Notes under the pieces: model-generated
Database searches by the model: none
Seen by the model: only the letters and a program-made list of their open reading frames with translations
Told to the model about the DNA's origin: nothing
Shown: in pieces, positions 1-9,900 of the stretch
How the letters are laid out: every line of letters starts with the position of its first letter
Numbering within the stretch: the stretch's first letter is position 1
Made by a program: the position numbers and the translations under genes
Source: Aquimarina aggregata
GTDB lineage: Bacteria > Bacteroidota > Bacteroidia > Flavobacteriales > Flavobacteriaceae
Assembly: GCF_001632745.1 (NCBI RefSeq)
Contig: NZ_LQRT01000002.1
Span: 124,001 to 188,000, forward strand
Direction: 5' to 3'
Length of the DNA: 64,000 nt

Positions 1-414
1 ACACTTTTTACACTATTACTATTGATTTCTAGTATTGCTAGTGCACAACAAGAAATTGTAGGTGAATGGAAAACTATCGATGATACTACAGGAAAACCAA
101 AATCTATAGTAGAGATTTACAAAGAAGGAGACAAATTCTATGGTAAAATCAAAAGAATATTGAAAGAAGAAGATAGAAGTAAATTATGTATTGAATGTAA
201 TGGGGAAGAACATAATCAACCAATAGAAGGTATGGTTATAATCAATGAATTAGAAAAAGACGGGAATGAATACGAAGATGGTACTATCTTAGATCCAGAA
301 AACGGAAAGGTGTATCGTTGTAAAATATGGGTCGATGAAGATAACCCTAAAGTATTAAATGTAAGAGGGTATATTGCCTTTTTATACAGGACACAAAAGT
401 GGTTAAAAGTATAG
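1..414 (+). CDS. DUF2147 family secreted protein, 5' end outside window
   Basis: The reading frame is open from base 1, so the start lies before the window. The first visible residues are a hydrophobic stretch ending in a plausible signal-peptidase site (SIASAQ, bases 28-48). The mature part, about 120 residues beginning QEIVGEWKTIDD, has the DUF2147 pattern: G-x-W near the start, an I-Y-K-x-G-x-x-Y-G-K-I segment, and a C-x-x-C (CIEC) around bases 189-200. DUF2147 proteins are small exported proteins of unknown function that are common in Bacteroidota. A TTG at base 22 is in frame but lies inside the signal peptide and is unlikely to be the start. Family assignment is from pattern only. Confidence 0.8.
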   Translation, partial: TLFTLLLLISSIASAQQEIVGEWKTIDDTTGKPKSIVEIYKEGDKFYGKIKRILKEEDRSKLCIECNGEEHNQPIEGMVIINELEKDGNEYEDGTILDPENGKVYRCKIWVDEDNPKVLNVRGYIAFLYRTQKWLKV

Positions 415-522
415 TTTTTCATAGCAGTTTTAGAGAGGAGTTAAAAATTTAACACTTTTTAACGTTAGTTTTTGGCGTTTTATAGAACTAAACGTATAAT
501 TAAACTTTAAAAAAACTAAACC

Positions 523-1089
523 ATGAATAAAATAATTACCCTAATAGTTGCATTGACATTCAGTTCAATAGCATCTGCCCAAGTTAGAATTGGAGATATT
601 GTAGTCCCTGAGAAAGTGAATTTTGATGGAGAAGAGTTAGTGTTTAATGGTGGTGGTATGAGAAAAGTGCTGTCATTTAAAACTTACGCAGGTACTTTAT
701 ATACGCAACAAAAGTATAATGAAGATAAAAAAGTATTAGAATCTGATGAAACAATGGCTATTCGATTAAATATTGCTTCTAAAAAGGTTACTAATGAAAG
801 AATGATAAAAGTATTCAGAAAAGGTTTTGATGATGCTATGTTTGGAAATACTCAAAGTCTAGATGTAAGAATCGAAGATTTTCTTAAGTTATTTGATTCT
901 CCAATGAAGATTAATGATTTTTATGATTTAGTGTATCTAAAAGGAAAAGGAATCAAAACATATAAAAACGGAGAAGAACTAGGTTTTATTAAAGGCCGTG
1001 ATTTTAAGTACGCTTTATTTAAAATATGGCTTGGAAATGAACCAGCATGCGAAATAATTAAAGGAGGAATGCTAGGAGAAACGAAATAA
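523..1089 (+). CDS. Secreted chalcone-isomerase-like protein
   Basis: 188 residues with an N-terminal signal peptide (hydrophobic core at residues 4-18, cleavage probably after SIASA). The rest resembles the chalcone isomerase-like (CHI-like) family: a 'VPEKVNFDGEELVFNGGGMR' opening, then 'FKTYAGTLYT' and 'MAIRLNI', the usual order in bacterial members. Bacterial CHI-like proteins are not plant-type chalcone isomerases. They are periplasmic proteins suspected to bind fatty acids or similar ligands, and no enzymatic function should be assumed. The gene lies 108 bp after a DUF2147 gene on the same strand and is closed by a long perfect hairpin at 1104-1154. Confidence 0.75.
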   Translation: MNKIITLIVALTFSSIASAQVRIGDIVVPEKVNFDGEELVFNGGGMRKVLSFKTYAGTLYTQQKYNEDKKVLESDETMAIRLNIASKKVTNERMIKVFRKGFDDAMFGNTQSLDVRIEDFLKLFDSPMKINDFYDLVYLKGKGIKTYKNGEELGFIKGRDFKYALFKIWLGNEPACEIIKGGMLGETK

Positions 1090-1103
1090 AAATAGATTTT
1101 TAT

Positions 1104-1154
1104 AAAATACGAAAATAGCCTGATCAAATCATGATCAGGCTATTTTCGTATTTT
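1104..1154 (+). terminator. Long perfect hairpin terminator
   Basis: Arms 1104-1126 and 1132-1154 are perfectly complementary over 23 bp around a 5-nt loop. The right arm ends in TTTT and the left arm begins with AAAA, so it can act in both directions. It sits 14 bp after the CHI-like stop codon. No convergent gene follows it; priA reads in the same direction. Confidence 0.8.
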
Positions 1155-1242
1155 ATGAGAGTAGACTTTATTTATTTTATTTCTATGTTAGAATAGCGTA
1201 AATCAGTAATAAAGTAACTAAAAATGACTTCTAGACATATTA

Positions 1243-1275
1243 TTTGACTTTCTAGAGACTAAACTTGTATTTTTG
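1243..1275 (+). promoter_or_regulatory. Bacteroidota-type promoter of priA
   Basis: TTTG at 1243-1246 and TATTTTTG at 1268-1275 match the -33 and -7 consensus (TTTG / TANNTTTG) with a 21-bp spacer. The predicted transcript starts near 1281, about 39 nt before the priA ATG. Confidence 0.65.
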
Positions 1276-1319
1276 TAGGCTAGAACCTGTTTAGTCTATT
1301 TTTTCTTTATACCTCGTTA

Positions 1320-3773
1320 ATGTCATACTTTATAGATGTAATTCTTCCTATACCACTCGATAAAGAGTTTACTTATAGTATAAATAGTAGTGAAGCAGCT
1401 TTTGTAAAGCCAGGTATGAGAGTAGCAGTTCAATTTGGAAAAAGTAAAATTTATGCTGCTCTGGTTACTGTAGTGCATCAAACACCTCCTATTGTTTATG
1501 AAGCAAAAGAGATAGAACATATTTTAGACGAATCTCCTATTGTTACAAAGGATCAACTAAAGCTTTGGTCTTGGATTTCTAGTTATTATATGTGTACTAA
1601 AGGAGAAGTGATGAGAGCTGCCTTACCAAGCGCTTTCTTGCTCGAAAGTGAAACTATTGTTCTTAAAAACGAGAACAATACGGTAGATGAACTTCTTTTA
1701 AAAGATGATGAATTCTTAGTCTTTGAGGCATTACAATATCAAAGTTTACTTAGAATTCAGGAAATAATGAATATTGTAAGTAAGAAAAATGTACTTCCGG
1801 TTATAAAAAGATTACTAGAAAAGGAAGTAATTACTGTACAAGAAGAGATTTATGAGCAATATAAACCAAAGATTGTTAGATATATTAAACTTGATCAAGA
1901 GTATAAAGAAGAAGAAGCTTTAAAATTATTGCTTGATTCGCTTACTCGGGCTCCAAAGCAACGAGAAGTATTGATGCAATTATTTACTTTAGAAGCTCAA
2001 ACTTCAAAACCGATTAAAGTAACTGAACTTGTTAAAAAATCAAATAGCTCCAGTGCAGTTATAAAGACTTTAATTGATAAAAATATTCTAGAAGAGTATC
2101 ATGTTCAAACCGATAGAGTGCATTATGAAGCCGATACTCAGTACGAAAGTAAAAAGCTTAATGAATATCAAGATATAGCCTTTAAGGAGATAAAAGAGTC
2201 TTTTAATACAAAAGATGTTTGTTTGTTACACGGTGTTACTTCTTCCGGAAAAACAGAGATATATGTAAAACTTATAGAGGAAACTATTAAACAAGGTAGA
2301 CAGGTTTTGTATTTATTGCCAGAAATAGGTTTGACAACTCAGCTTATTAGTAGGTTGCAACAATATTTTGGAGAAAAACTTACTGTGTATCATTCTAAGT
2401 ATTCTGTAAACGAAAGAGTAGAGGCATGGAATAATGTCAAAGGTGCTAAATCAAAGGCTCAAATAGTTATTGGAGCCAGATCAGCTATATTTCTGCCATT
2501 TACAAACCTGGGTCTCATTATTGTTGATGAAGAGCACGAAAGTACCTTTAAACAATATGACCCTGCACCGAGATATCATGCAAGAGACACTGCTATTGTA
2601 TTAGGCCATATGTTTAAGGCAAAAGTGCTATTGGGGTCTGCTACACCTTCATTAGAAACCTATTATAATGCGATAAAGAATAAATTTGGTTTAGTAAAAC
2701 TGACTAGAAGGTTTGGTAATGTTCTTATGCCAGATATCAATTTAGTCGATGTAAAGACGAAGTATAAGAAGAAACAAATGACAGGGCATTTTAGTGATAC
2801 ACTATTAGAAGGAATTCAAGATGCTTTGAGAGAAAAAGAACAGGTTATTCTTTTTCAAAATAGAAGAGGATATTCTCCTGTTGTAGAATGTAACACATGT
2901 GGGCATTCTCCACAATGTCCAAACTGTGATGTTAGTCTTACCTATCATAATCATAGAAATCAATTAAGGTGTCATTATTGTGGTTATAATATGGCAATGT
3001 TGTTGCAATGTATGGCTTGTAATAGTACAGAACTACAGACTAAAGGTTTTGGGACAGAACAGATAGAACAAGAGCTCAAAGAACTTTTTCCTGATTATAA
3101 GATAGGTCGTATGGATCAAGATACTACCAGGGGGAAATATGGTTATGAAAAGATCATAAATAGTTTTGAACAAGGAGAAATTGATATTTTAGTTGGTACG
3201 CAAATGTTGTCAAAAGGTTTGGATTTTAGAAATGTAACTCTTGTTGGTATAATGAATGCAGACAATTTGCTTAATTTTCCAGATTTTAGAGCACATGAGC
3301 GCAGTTTTCAATTGATGCAACAAGTTGCAGGACGAGCCGGAAGAACAAAGAAAAGAGGAAAGGTTTTAATTCAAACATATAATCCGTATCATCAAATTCT
3401 TCAACAAGTATCAATAAATGACTTCCAGGGGATGTACAAAGATCAAATAGAAGAACGACATCAATACAAGTATCCTCCTTTTTTTAGAATCATAAAAATT
3501 ACAGGAAAACATAAAGACTATAATAAAGTCAATAGTGCAATAGACTGGCTTGCACGTTCTCTTAGAAATTCATTTCATGAAAATGTTTTAGGACCAGAAT
3601 TTCCTCCAATATCAAGAATAAGAAATCAATATCATAAAAATATATTGATTAAAATACCACAAAAACAATCTTTATCAAAAACTAAAGACATTATAAAAAA
3701 GATACATACTTCTTTTGCAACTATAAAAGAGTTTTCAGGAGTAAGAATTATTATAAATGTAGATAATTACTAG
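1320..3773 (+). CDS. priA: Primosomal protein N' (replication restart helicase PriA)
   Basis: 817 residues, the usual length for PriA. It is the 3'-to-5' helicase that reloads the replisome at stalled forks. The N-terminal DNA-binding domain occupies about residues 1-100. The helicase core has Walker A GVTSSGKTE near residue 304 and the DEEH box near residue 402. The zinc-binding insert lies at about residues 523-567, with Cys pairs CNTCGHSPQCPNC and CHYCGYN...QCMAC. The later helicase motif GTQMLSKGLDF and the RAGR motif (QVAGRAGR) are present. Transcription is predicted from its own promoter at 1243-1275. The stop codon overlaps the stop of the convergent LytTR gene by 4 bp. Confidence 0.96.
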   Translation: MSYFIDVILPIPLDKEFTYSINSSEAAFVKPGMRVAVQFGKSKIYAALVTVVHQTPPIVYEAKEIEHILDESPIVTKDQLKLWSWISSYYMCTKGEVMRAALPSAFLLESETIVLKNENNTVDELLLKDDEFLVFEALQYQSLLRIQEIMNIVSKKNVLPVIKRLLEKEVITVQEEIYEQYKPKIVRYIKLDQEYKEEEALKLLLDSLTRAPKQREVLMQLFTLEAQTSKPIKVTELVKKSNSSSAVIKTLIDKNILEEYHVQTDRVHYEADTQYESKKLNEYQDIAFKEIKESFNTKDVCLLHGVTSSGKTEIYVKLIEETIKQGRQVLYLLPEIGLTTQLISRLQQYFGEKLTVYHSKYSVNERVEAWNNVKGAKSKAQIVIGARSAIFLPFTNLGLIIVDEEHESTFKQYDPAPRYHARDTAIVLGHMFKAKVLLGSATPSLETYYNAIKNKFGLVKLTRRFGNVLMPDINLVDVKTKYKKKQMTGHFSDTLLEGIQDALREKEQVILFQNRRGYSPVVECNTCGHSPQCPNCDVSLTYHNHRNQLRCHYCGYNMAMLLQCMACNSTELQTKGFGTEQIEQELKELFPDYKIGRMDQDTTRGKYGYEKIINSFEQGEIDILVGTQMLSKGLDFRNVTLVGIMNADNLLNFPDFRAHERSFQLMQQVAGRAGRTKKRGKVLIQTYNPYHQILQQVSINDFQGMYKDQIEERHQYKYPPFFRIIKITGKHKDYNKVNSAIDWLARSLRNSFHENVLGPEFPPISRIRNQYHKNILIKIPQKQSLSKTKDIIKKIHTSFATIKEFSGVRIIINVDNY

Positions 3774-4477
3774 TTGTTTAACGCTTCTATTAAAGAATGT
3801 TTTTTATGTCTACTAAGGGGTATTTTTTCGTCTGCAATTTCTATATTACGACTATTGTAGCGTTCAACTTTGTCAAGGTTAACTATATAAGACTTGTGTA
3901 TTCTTAAGAATCGATCACTTGGTAATTGTGCTTCAAAAGATTTCATAGTAGCTAAAACTACAATTGGATCTCCTTCTTCCATAATAAGTTTTACGTAATC
4001 ACCTAAAGCCTCGACATATTTTAATTGACTAAGAAAAATCTTCCTTTTCTTTAAATTACTTTTTACAAATATATAATCATCATCCTCTACAACTGCACTT
4101 TCAGTCCCTAAACGAGACATACTTAATGCCTTTTCTACTGCCGCGTTGAAACGATCCTTTTTTAATGGTTTTCTTAAGTAATCTACTGCATCATAATCAA
4201 AAGCTTTAAAAGCGTATTTTGTTTTTCCTGTAACAAAAATGATATGAGGTTTATTTTCTAAATCATCTAAAAGGTCAAAACCAGTAAGTATTGGCATTTC
4301 AATATCCAGAAATAAAAGATCTACTTGAGTATCTAATAATCCATTCTTAGTCTCAATAGCATTATTCCATTCTGCCACTAATTCTAGTGAAGAATGTTCA
4401 TCTATTAGTTTGACTATAGCGAGTCTTTGAAGGCGAGAGTCATCTACTACCGCACATTTTAATTGAGATTGTTCCAC
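3770..4477 (-). CDS. LytTR-family response regulator (copy 1)
   Basis: 235 residues. The receiver domain spans residues 5-125, with acidic pair D12/D13, phospho-acceptor D58 in LFLDIEMP, the conserved Thr in FVTGKTKYA and Lys in LRKPLKK. A linker leads to a LytTR DNA-binding domain at about residues 135-235 (FVKSNLKKRKI...LRIHKSYIVNLDKVERY). The start is a GTG at 4475-4477, since no in-frame ATG lies close upstream. It is a paralogue of the gene at 4742-5452 with the same domain order and near-identical segments (VDDS-x-x-QRLAI, FLDIEMP, DDLENKPH). No sensor kinase is adjacent; LytS-like partners are probably elsewhere. The stop overlaps the priA stop. Confidence 0.9.
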   Translation of the reverse strand: MEQSQLKCAVVDDSRLQRLAIVKLIDEHSSLELVAEWNNAIETKNGLLDTQVDLLFLDIEMPILTGFDLLDDLENKPHIIFVTGKTKYAFKAFDYDAVDYLRKPLKKDRFNAAVEKALSMSRLGTESAVVEDDDYIFVKSNLKKRKIFLSQLKYVEALGDYVKLIMEEGDPIVVLATMKSFEAQLPSDRFLRIHKSYIVNLDKVERYNSRNIEIADEKIPLSRHKKHSLIEALNN

Positions 4478-4503
4478 TTGTGTAGTGTTATATATTCTAT
4501 TTA

Positions 4504-4575
4504 CAATATTAATGAATATAAATTATTCCAACAAACAATTTGGGTTTTTTGTCGATAAAAGTTAGTGTTTCATCG
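4504..4575 (-). promoter_or_regulatory. Possible promoter and CGATGAA operator upstream of LytTR copy 1
   Basis: Read on the minus strand, TTTG (4532-4535) and TAATATTG (4504-4511) form a near-consensus promoter with a 20-bp spacer. The -7 box has one mismatch. Upstream lies an imperfect inverted repeat, CGATAAAA at 4553-4560 and TTTCATCG at 4568-4575. Its CGATGAA core on the minus strand recurs in the direct repeats upstream of LytTR copy 2. Confidence 0.4.
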
Positions 4576-4741
4576 AGCTAGTAGCCTTGTTTATGAATAG
4601 TGTTTTGTCTTGGTTAATCGGTATAACTCCCTATTTTACAGCTATTTTTAAGCTTAGCTGTTACGTGTTGTCAATCAATCTATTTAACAAAATTAAGAAC
4701 AAAATACTTGCATTATATAATTAGAATTTTGTTCAAACCGA

Positions 4742-5452
4742 TTACATAAAATTTAAAATGTCCTTTAATTCCTGTTTTTTTTGTCGACTAATAGGTATCG
4801 TTTCGTTTTTGATTTCCATATATCTAGTCGTAAAGTTTTCGATTTTTTCTAGATTTACAATAAATGATCTGTGTGCTCTAAAGAATTTTTTATTAGGAAG
4901 TAATGATTCTAAATATGTCATGGTTCCTGTAATTACTAATGAATTGTTTCCTTCTAAATGAACTTTTGCAAAGTCTCCCATAGCAGAAATATATAAAATA
5001 TCATTCAGATACACTTTATGCTGTTTTGTGCCACTTTTAATAAATATTGAAGGAAAATATGTATTAGGCTCTATGTTCGATTTTGAATTATAAACTTGTA
5101 AAACTTTTTCTATTGCTGTTCCAAAACGATTTGATCTTAGTGGTTTTTTTAAAAAATCGATAGCGTGATAATCAAATGCTTTATGAGCATATTTTGACTT
5201 TCCAGTAACAATAACAACATGTGGTTTGTTTTCTAAGTCATCAAGAAATTTAAAACCATTTAAGACAGGCATTTCTATATCAAGAAATAAAACATCTGCT
5301 TTTACGTCAAGTAAAGCATTTTTAGCTTCAATAGCATTGTTCCATACTCCAACAAGCTCTAATTGACAATATTTTTTAATTTGATTTGTAATTGCTAAAC
5401 GTTGTGTAGGGGAATCATCAACAACGGCACATTTTATTTGAGGCTTTTTCAT
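4742..5452 (-). CDS. LytTR-family response regulator (copy 2)
   Basis: 236 residues. The receiver domain has D12/D13, phospho-acceptor D58 (VLFLDIEMP), VTGKSKYA and the conserved Lys in LKKPLRS. The LytTR domain follows from about residue 137 (IFIKSGTKQHKVYLNDILYISA...FFRAHRSFIVNLEKIENF). It is collinear with the paralogue at 3770-4477, so the two look like a tandem duplication that has diverged. They are separated by 264 bp, too far for obvious co-transcription without a second promoter. The 5' region holds two direct repeats typical in spacing for LytTR binding (see 5508-5553), so autoregulation is likely. Confidence 0.9.
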   Translation of the reverse strand: MKKPQIKCAVVDDSPTQRLAITNQIKKYCQLELVGVWNNAIEAKNALLDVKADVLFLDIEMPVLNGFKFLDDLENKPHVVIVTGKSKYAHKAFDYHAIDFLKKPLRSNRFGTAIEKVLQVYNSKSNIEPNTYFPSIFIKSGTKQHKVYLNDILYISAMGDFAKVHLEGNNSLVITGTMTYLESLLPNKKFFRAHRSFIVNLEKIENFTTRYMEIKNETIPISRQKKQELKDILNFM

Positions 5453-5507
5453 TGTATTTGGTTTTATGATAATACAATAGTAATGATATTTTTGTTTAAA
5501 ACATGAG

Positions 5508-5553
5508 CAAAAGTGTATTTTATCGATGAATTGTGCTTTATAACGATGAATTG
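5508..5553 (-). promoter_or_regulatory. Direct-repeat operator and -7 box upstream of LytTR copy 2
   Basis: CGATGAATTG occurs at 5524-5533 and again at 5544-5553, exactly 20 bp apart. With flanks the repeat is 13 nt long with one mismatch. LytTR regulators usually bind two direct repeats about two helical turns apart. On the minus strand a CACTTTTG (5508-5515, one mismatch from TANNTTTG) would place the transcript start near 5501, so the repeats would cover about -20 to -52. Confidence 0.5.
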
Positions 5554-5606
5554 AATGCCTTTGAAGATTTTGCAGTGCTAAAATAGAGAACTCTTTTACG
5601 TATCAT

Positions 5607-5638
5607 TTTGAATATTACAAAAAATAACATTACTTTTG
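5607..5638 (+). promoter_or_regulatory. Promoter of the rpsF-rpsR-rplI operon
   Basis: TTTG (5607-5610) and TACTTTTG (5631-5638) match the Bacteroidota -33/-7 consensus exactly with a 20-bp spacer. The expected start near 5644 leaves a leader of about 25 nt, too short for the S6:S18-binding leader structure known from other phyla. Confidence 0.75.
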
Positions 5639-5668
5639 CAGCCAATTTTTAATTTAAAATAGATTTTT

Positions 5669-6007
5669 ATGAATCATTACGAAACTGTTTTCATCTTGAA
5701 TCCCGTTTTATCTGATGACCAGATAAAGGAAACAGTTAAGAAATACGAAGACATTCTTGTTTCTAACGGTGCCAAGATGATATCCAAAGAGGATTGGGGG
5801 CTTAAAAAGCTTGCTTATGCAATCCAACACAAAAAAAGTGGTTTTTATCACTTATTTGAATACCAGGTGCCTGGTGAAGTAATCAACGCATTAGAAGTTG
5901 AGTACAGAAGAGATGAAAGAGTAATGCGTTACCTTACTGTACGTTTGGATAAACACGCTATTGCTTGGGCAGAGAAAAGAAGAAATAGAAACAAACAAAA
6001 AGCTTAA
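5669..6007 (+). CDS. rpsF: 30S ribosomal protein bS6
   Basis: 112 residues, full length. The opening MNHYETVFILNP, the central 'EDWGLKKLAYAIQHKKSGFYHLFEY' region and the ending 'VMRYLTVRLDKHA' are diagnostic of S6. It binds 16S rRNA in the platform as a heterodimer with bS18, whose gene starts 3 bp after this stop. It is the first gene of a three-gene ribosomal operon behind a strong promoter. Confidence 0.97.
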   Translation: MNHYETVFILNPVLSDDQIKETVKKYEDILVSNGAKMISKEDWGLKKLAYAIQHKKSGFYHLFEYQVPGEVINALEVEYRRDERVMRYLTVRLDKHAIAWAEKRRNRNKQKA

Positions 6008-6010
6008 GAT

Positions 6011-6307
6011 ATGTCATCTATAGAACAACAAGCTAAAGGAAAAAAAGACGGAGAGATCAGATATCTTACTCCTCTTAATATAGATACTACTAAAAACAAA
6101 AAGTATTGTCGTTTCAAAAAATCTGGTATTAAATATATTGATTATAAAGATCCAGATTTCTTAATAGCATTTGTAAATGAACAAGGTAAATTGTTACCTC
6201 GTCGTCTTACAGGAACTTCATTAAAATATCAACGTAAAGTTAGTGTTGCTGTAAAAAGAGCAAGACATTTAGCTTTAATGCCATACGTTGGTGATTTATT
6301 AAAATAA
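6011..6307 (+). CDS. rpsR: 30S ribosomal protein bS18
   Basis: 98 residues. The conserved C-terminal part ([33 protein letters not shown]) is the S18 signature. The N-terminal extension of about 20 residues makes it longer than the 75-residue E. coli protein, as is usual in Bacteroidota. The gene starts 3 bp after rpsF, so translation is probably coupled to its binding partner S6. Confidence 0.97.
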   Translation: MSSIEQQAKGKKDGEIRYLTPLNIDTTKNKKYCRFKKSGIKYIDYKDPDFLIAFVNEQGKLLPRRLTGTSLKYQRKVSVAVKRARHLALMPYVGDLLK

Positions 6308-6323
6308 AATTCGTCATAACACT

Positions 6324-6773
6324 ATGGAACTTATATTAAAGAGAGACGTCGAGAATCTAGGATTTGCAGACGATGTAGTAGAAGTGAAAAATGGTTATGG
6401 ACGTAACTATTTAATCCCACAAGGTGCTGCTGTTTTAGCTACTCCTTCTGCGAAAAAAGTATTAGCTGAGACTTTAAAACAACGAGCTTTTAAAGAAAAG
6501 AAAGAAGTAGAAGATGCAGAAAAAGTTGCAAAAAAACTTGGTTCATTCGAGTTTAAAATTGCCGCTAAAGTAGGATCTGGAGACAAGTTATTTGGATCTA
6601 TTTCTAACGCAGATGTTTCTGAAGCTTTTGGTAAAGAAGGTGTTGAGTTAGAAAAGAAATTTATAACTGTACCTGGTGGAACTATCAAACGTTTAGGACA
6701 ATATGAAGCGTCTGTTCGTCTTCATAGACAAGTAGTTGTTCCTGTTGCTTTTGAAGTTATTCCTCAGAAATAA
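6324..6773 (+). CDS. rplI: 50S ribosomal protein bL9
   Basis: 149 residues. The N-terminal rRNA-binding domain carries the L9 signature (VENLGFADDVVEVKNGYGRNYLIPQG...A). A long central helix and the C-terminal domain (KLFGSISNADVSEAF) follow. It lies 16 bp after rpsR and is the last gene of the operon, followed by a hairpin terminator at 6833-6860. Confidence 0.97.
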   Translation: MELILKRDVENLGFADDVVEVKNGYGRNYLIPQGAAVLATPSAKKVLAETLKQRAFKEKKEVEDAEKVAKKLGSFEFKIAAKVGSGDKLFGSISNADVSEAFGKEGVELEKKFITVPGGTIKRLGQYEASVRLHRQVVVPVAFEVIPQK

Positions 6774-6832
6774 TTAATAAATGGTTAATAACTAGTTATC
6801 ATACGGTTAATAACTGTTTTATAATATAAAAG

Positions 6833-6860
6833 AAAATCGCTCATTCGAGCGATTTTTTTA
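6833..6860 (+). terminator. Terminator of the ribosomal protein operon
   Basis: Arms AAAATCGCTC (6833-6842) and GAGCGATTTT (6847-6856) form a 10-bp stem with a 4-nt loop, followed by further Ts. It is 60 bp after the rplI stop. The spacer contains an 11-nt direct repeat (GGTTAATAACT at 6783 and 6805) of unknown meaning. Confidence 0.85.
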
Positions 6861-6908
6861 TTTTACTTTATATGCACAATTCATTATTCACATAAATTTA
6901 CAAATTCA

Positions 6909-9900
6909 ATGAAAAAAATTTTCATGGCAATTTTTGTATTGACTTGTATTATTAGTAATGCTCAAGTCACTACCTCTAATATTTCTGGTGTCGTTTATGA
7001 TTTAGAAAAACAATTATTACCAGGGGCAAATATCACAGCACTTCATGAACCTACAGGAACAAGTTATGGTGGGACAACTAATTTTGACGGACGGTTCGAT
7101 TTAATTAACTTAAGAGTTGGTGGACCTTATACCATTTCAATAAGCTATGTTGGGTTTAAAAAACATGTTATAAATGATGTTTTTTTGCAATTGGGACAAA
7201 CTTTCAATGCAGAGATAATATTACAAGAGGATGATAATCAACTCGAAGAAGTTATTATTACATCAAATAAAAGTACAACTTTTAGTAGTGAAAGAACAGG
7301 AGCAGAAACTAGTATTGGTAGTAGAGAATTAAAATCGCTGCCTACAATTACTAGGTCAGCAGCTGATTTTTACAGATTAGAGCCTACCGCATCCAGTAAT
7401 GGTTCTTTTGGAGGAAGAAATGACCAGTTTAATAATTTTAGTTTAGATGGATCTATTTTTAATAATCCATTTGGGTTAGATGCAGCAACACCAGGTGGAC
7501 AAACAAATGCCCAGCCAATCTCATTAGATGCAATTGATCAAATACAAGTGGCTACAGCTCCTTATGATGTGACTCAAGCAGGATTTACAGGAGCATCGGT
7601 AAATGCTGTAACTAAAAGTGGTACGAATCGATGGAAAGGTACTGTTTATGGGTTTTATCGTAATCAAGATATGACAGGTGATAAAGTTGGAGATGATGAT
7701 ATAATTGTTCCAGATCTAACACAAGCGCAATATGGAGTAAGTGTAGGAGGGCCTATTATTAAGAATAAACTTTTCATCTTTGGAAATTTTGAAAAAGATG
7801 ATCGTGAAGATTTAGGTTCAAATTTTTTAGCCGCTAGACCAGGATTAACAGGAGCAAATGTATCTAGAGTATCTGCTGAAGATTTAGATTTTGTATCAGA
7901 GCAATTAAGAACATTAGGATATGAAACAGGTGCATACGAAGGGTATACTCATGATACCGAGTCTACCAAGGGTCTTCTTAAATTAGATTGGAATATAAAC
8001 GATAATCATAGAATGGCTATAGTGTATAATTTTTTAAATGCGTCTAGAGATTTACCAGCAAATAGAGAAGCAATAGGTAGAAGGGGACCAGACTTAACTA
8101 CGTTGCAATTTAGAAACTCAGGATATCAAATCAATAATAAGATTAGTTCATTTTTAGTTGAATTAAATTCTAATTTTGGAGGAAATATATCTAATAAATT
8201 TCAGGCAGGTTATACTTCTTTTGATGACAGTCGAGATCCTTTTTCTACACCAGCACCACCAATTAATATTCAGCAAGAAGGAGTTCGATATATCGTAGCT
8301 GGGCACGAGCCTTTTTCAATTAATAATAATTTGAAACAAAAAGTATATCAGATTACAAATAACTTAAATATTGTAACGGGAAATCATACAATTACTTTAG
8401 GTGCTAGTTTCGAGAGATTTGAATTCGATAATTCTTTTAATCTTGGGGTATATGATTTAGCAGCAAATCCTGCAGCTGGTCAAGGTCCTGTAAGTACATT
8501 TTTTGATGCTTTTCAGAGTGTGAGGATTGATCCAACTAATCCAGGTACAAGTTTTGAAGATGCTGTTAATAATGGAACTATAGCCGCTGCATTAGCAAAT
8601 GCTCAAAACGTTTTTGATACTAACAATGCCTCAGGAAATTGGGCTTTGGCAGAAACAAATGTTGGTCAACTTGCCTTTTATGCTCAGGATAAATGGAAAA
8701 TGAACGATAAGTTTACGCTAACTTATGGTTTAAGAATCGATCAGCCACTGTATTTTGACACCGTTGATAAGATCGCAGAAAATATTGAAAGAGGAGCAGG
8801 GGGAACGTTCCCAGATGGTAATTACCAGCCAGGAATCACGTATTTTGATCAAAACGGTAGTCCAACACAATTAAATAGTTTGGATTTACCAACAAGAAGG
8901 TTATTAGTGTCTCCTAGACTTGGTTTTAATTATGATGTTAAAGGAGATAAAACTTTTCAAATAAGAGGGGGGACGGGTATTTTTACAGGGCGTTTACCTT
9001 TTGTTTGGATAGGAAACCAAGTGGCAAATCCAAATTTCTTTTTTTATACAACTTCAGCTCCTGATTTTCAGTTTCCACAGGTATTTAGAAATAGTTTAGG
9101 AATCGATTATAGATTTAAAAATGGTATAGTAGCATCAACAGATGTAATTTATACAGAGGATATCAATGCTCAAATGGTAAGAAATTTTGGTTTAGGAACT
9201 CCTACTGGTACACTCACTGGAGCTGATAATAGGGTTATTTATCAACTTTCTGATAGAGCAGTAAATGAATTTGGAGGTCCAACAAACGCATATGTTTTTA
9301 CAAATACTAATGTAGGGTATTCTTTTAATTGGTCTTTTAAACTACAAAAGAATTTTAGCAATGGTATATTTGCCAGTGTTGCCTATAATTACTTAGAAGC
9401 TGAAGATGCAAGTTCTCTAGATGCAGAAATTTCTAGTGATGCATTTGATAGAAATCCGGCTTTAGGTAATGTGAACCAGGCTGTTAGTTCAACGGCACGA
9501 TATGGAGATAAACATAGAATTGTAGGGCAACTTAATAAATCCTTTAGCTATGGTAAAAATAAACAATGGAGAACCTCTATCGGTGCTTTTTATGAATATG
9601 CACAAGGTGGAAGGTTCTCATATACATACTCTGGTGATATAAACGGAGACGGTTCGCCACTTAATGATTTGATTTATATTCCTACACAAGCCGATTTGGC
9701 AACATTTAATTTTAGTGGAACGGCCGCAGAACAACAAACACAAAGACAGGCGTATGAAGCATATATTCAGCAAGATGAATATTTAAGTGGACGTAGAGGT
9801 AGTTATGCAGAAAAGTATGCTATTTTAAGTCCTTGGAGAGGAAGATGGGATGTTAAATTTCTACAAGATTATGATATACAAGTGGGAGAACGAACCAACA

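Noticed and set aside
3770..5452. LytTR duplication as a mobile-element footprint
   Set aside because: No flanking repeats, transposase or composition change; a simple gene duplication explains it.
6783..6815. 11-nt direct repeat GGTTAATAACT after rplI
   Set aside because: Only two copies, downstream of the last gene and before its terminator; no regulator or repeat array context, so not a CRISPR or iteron.
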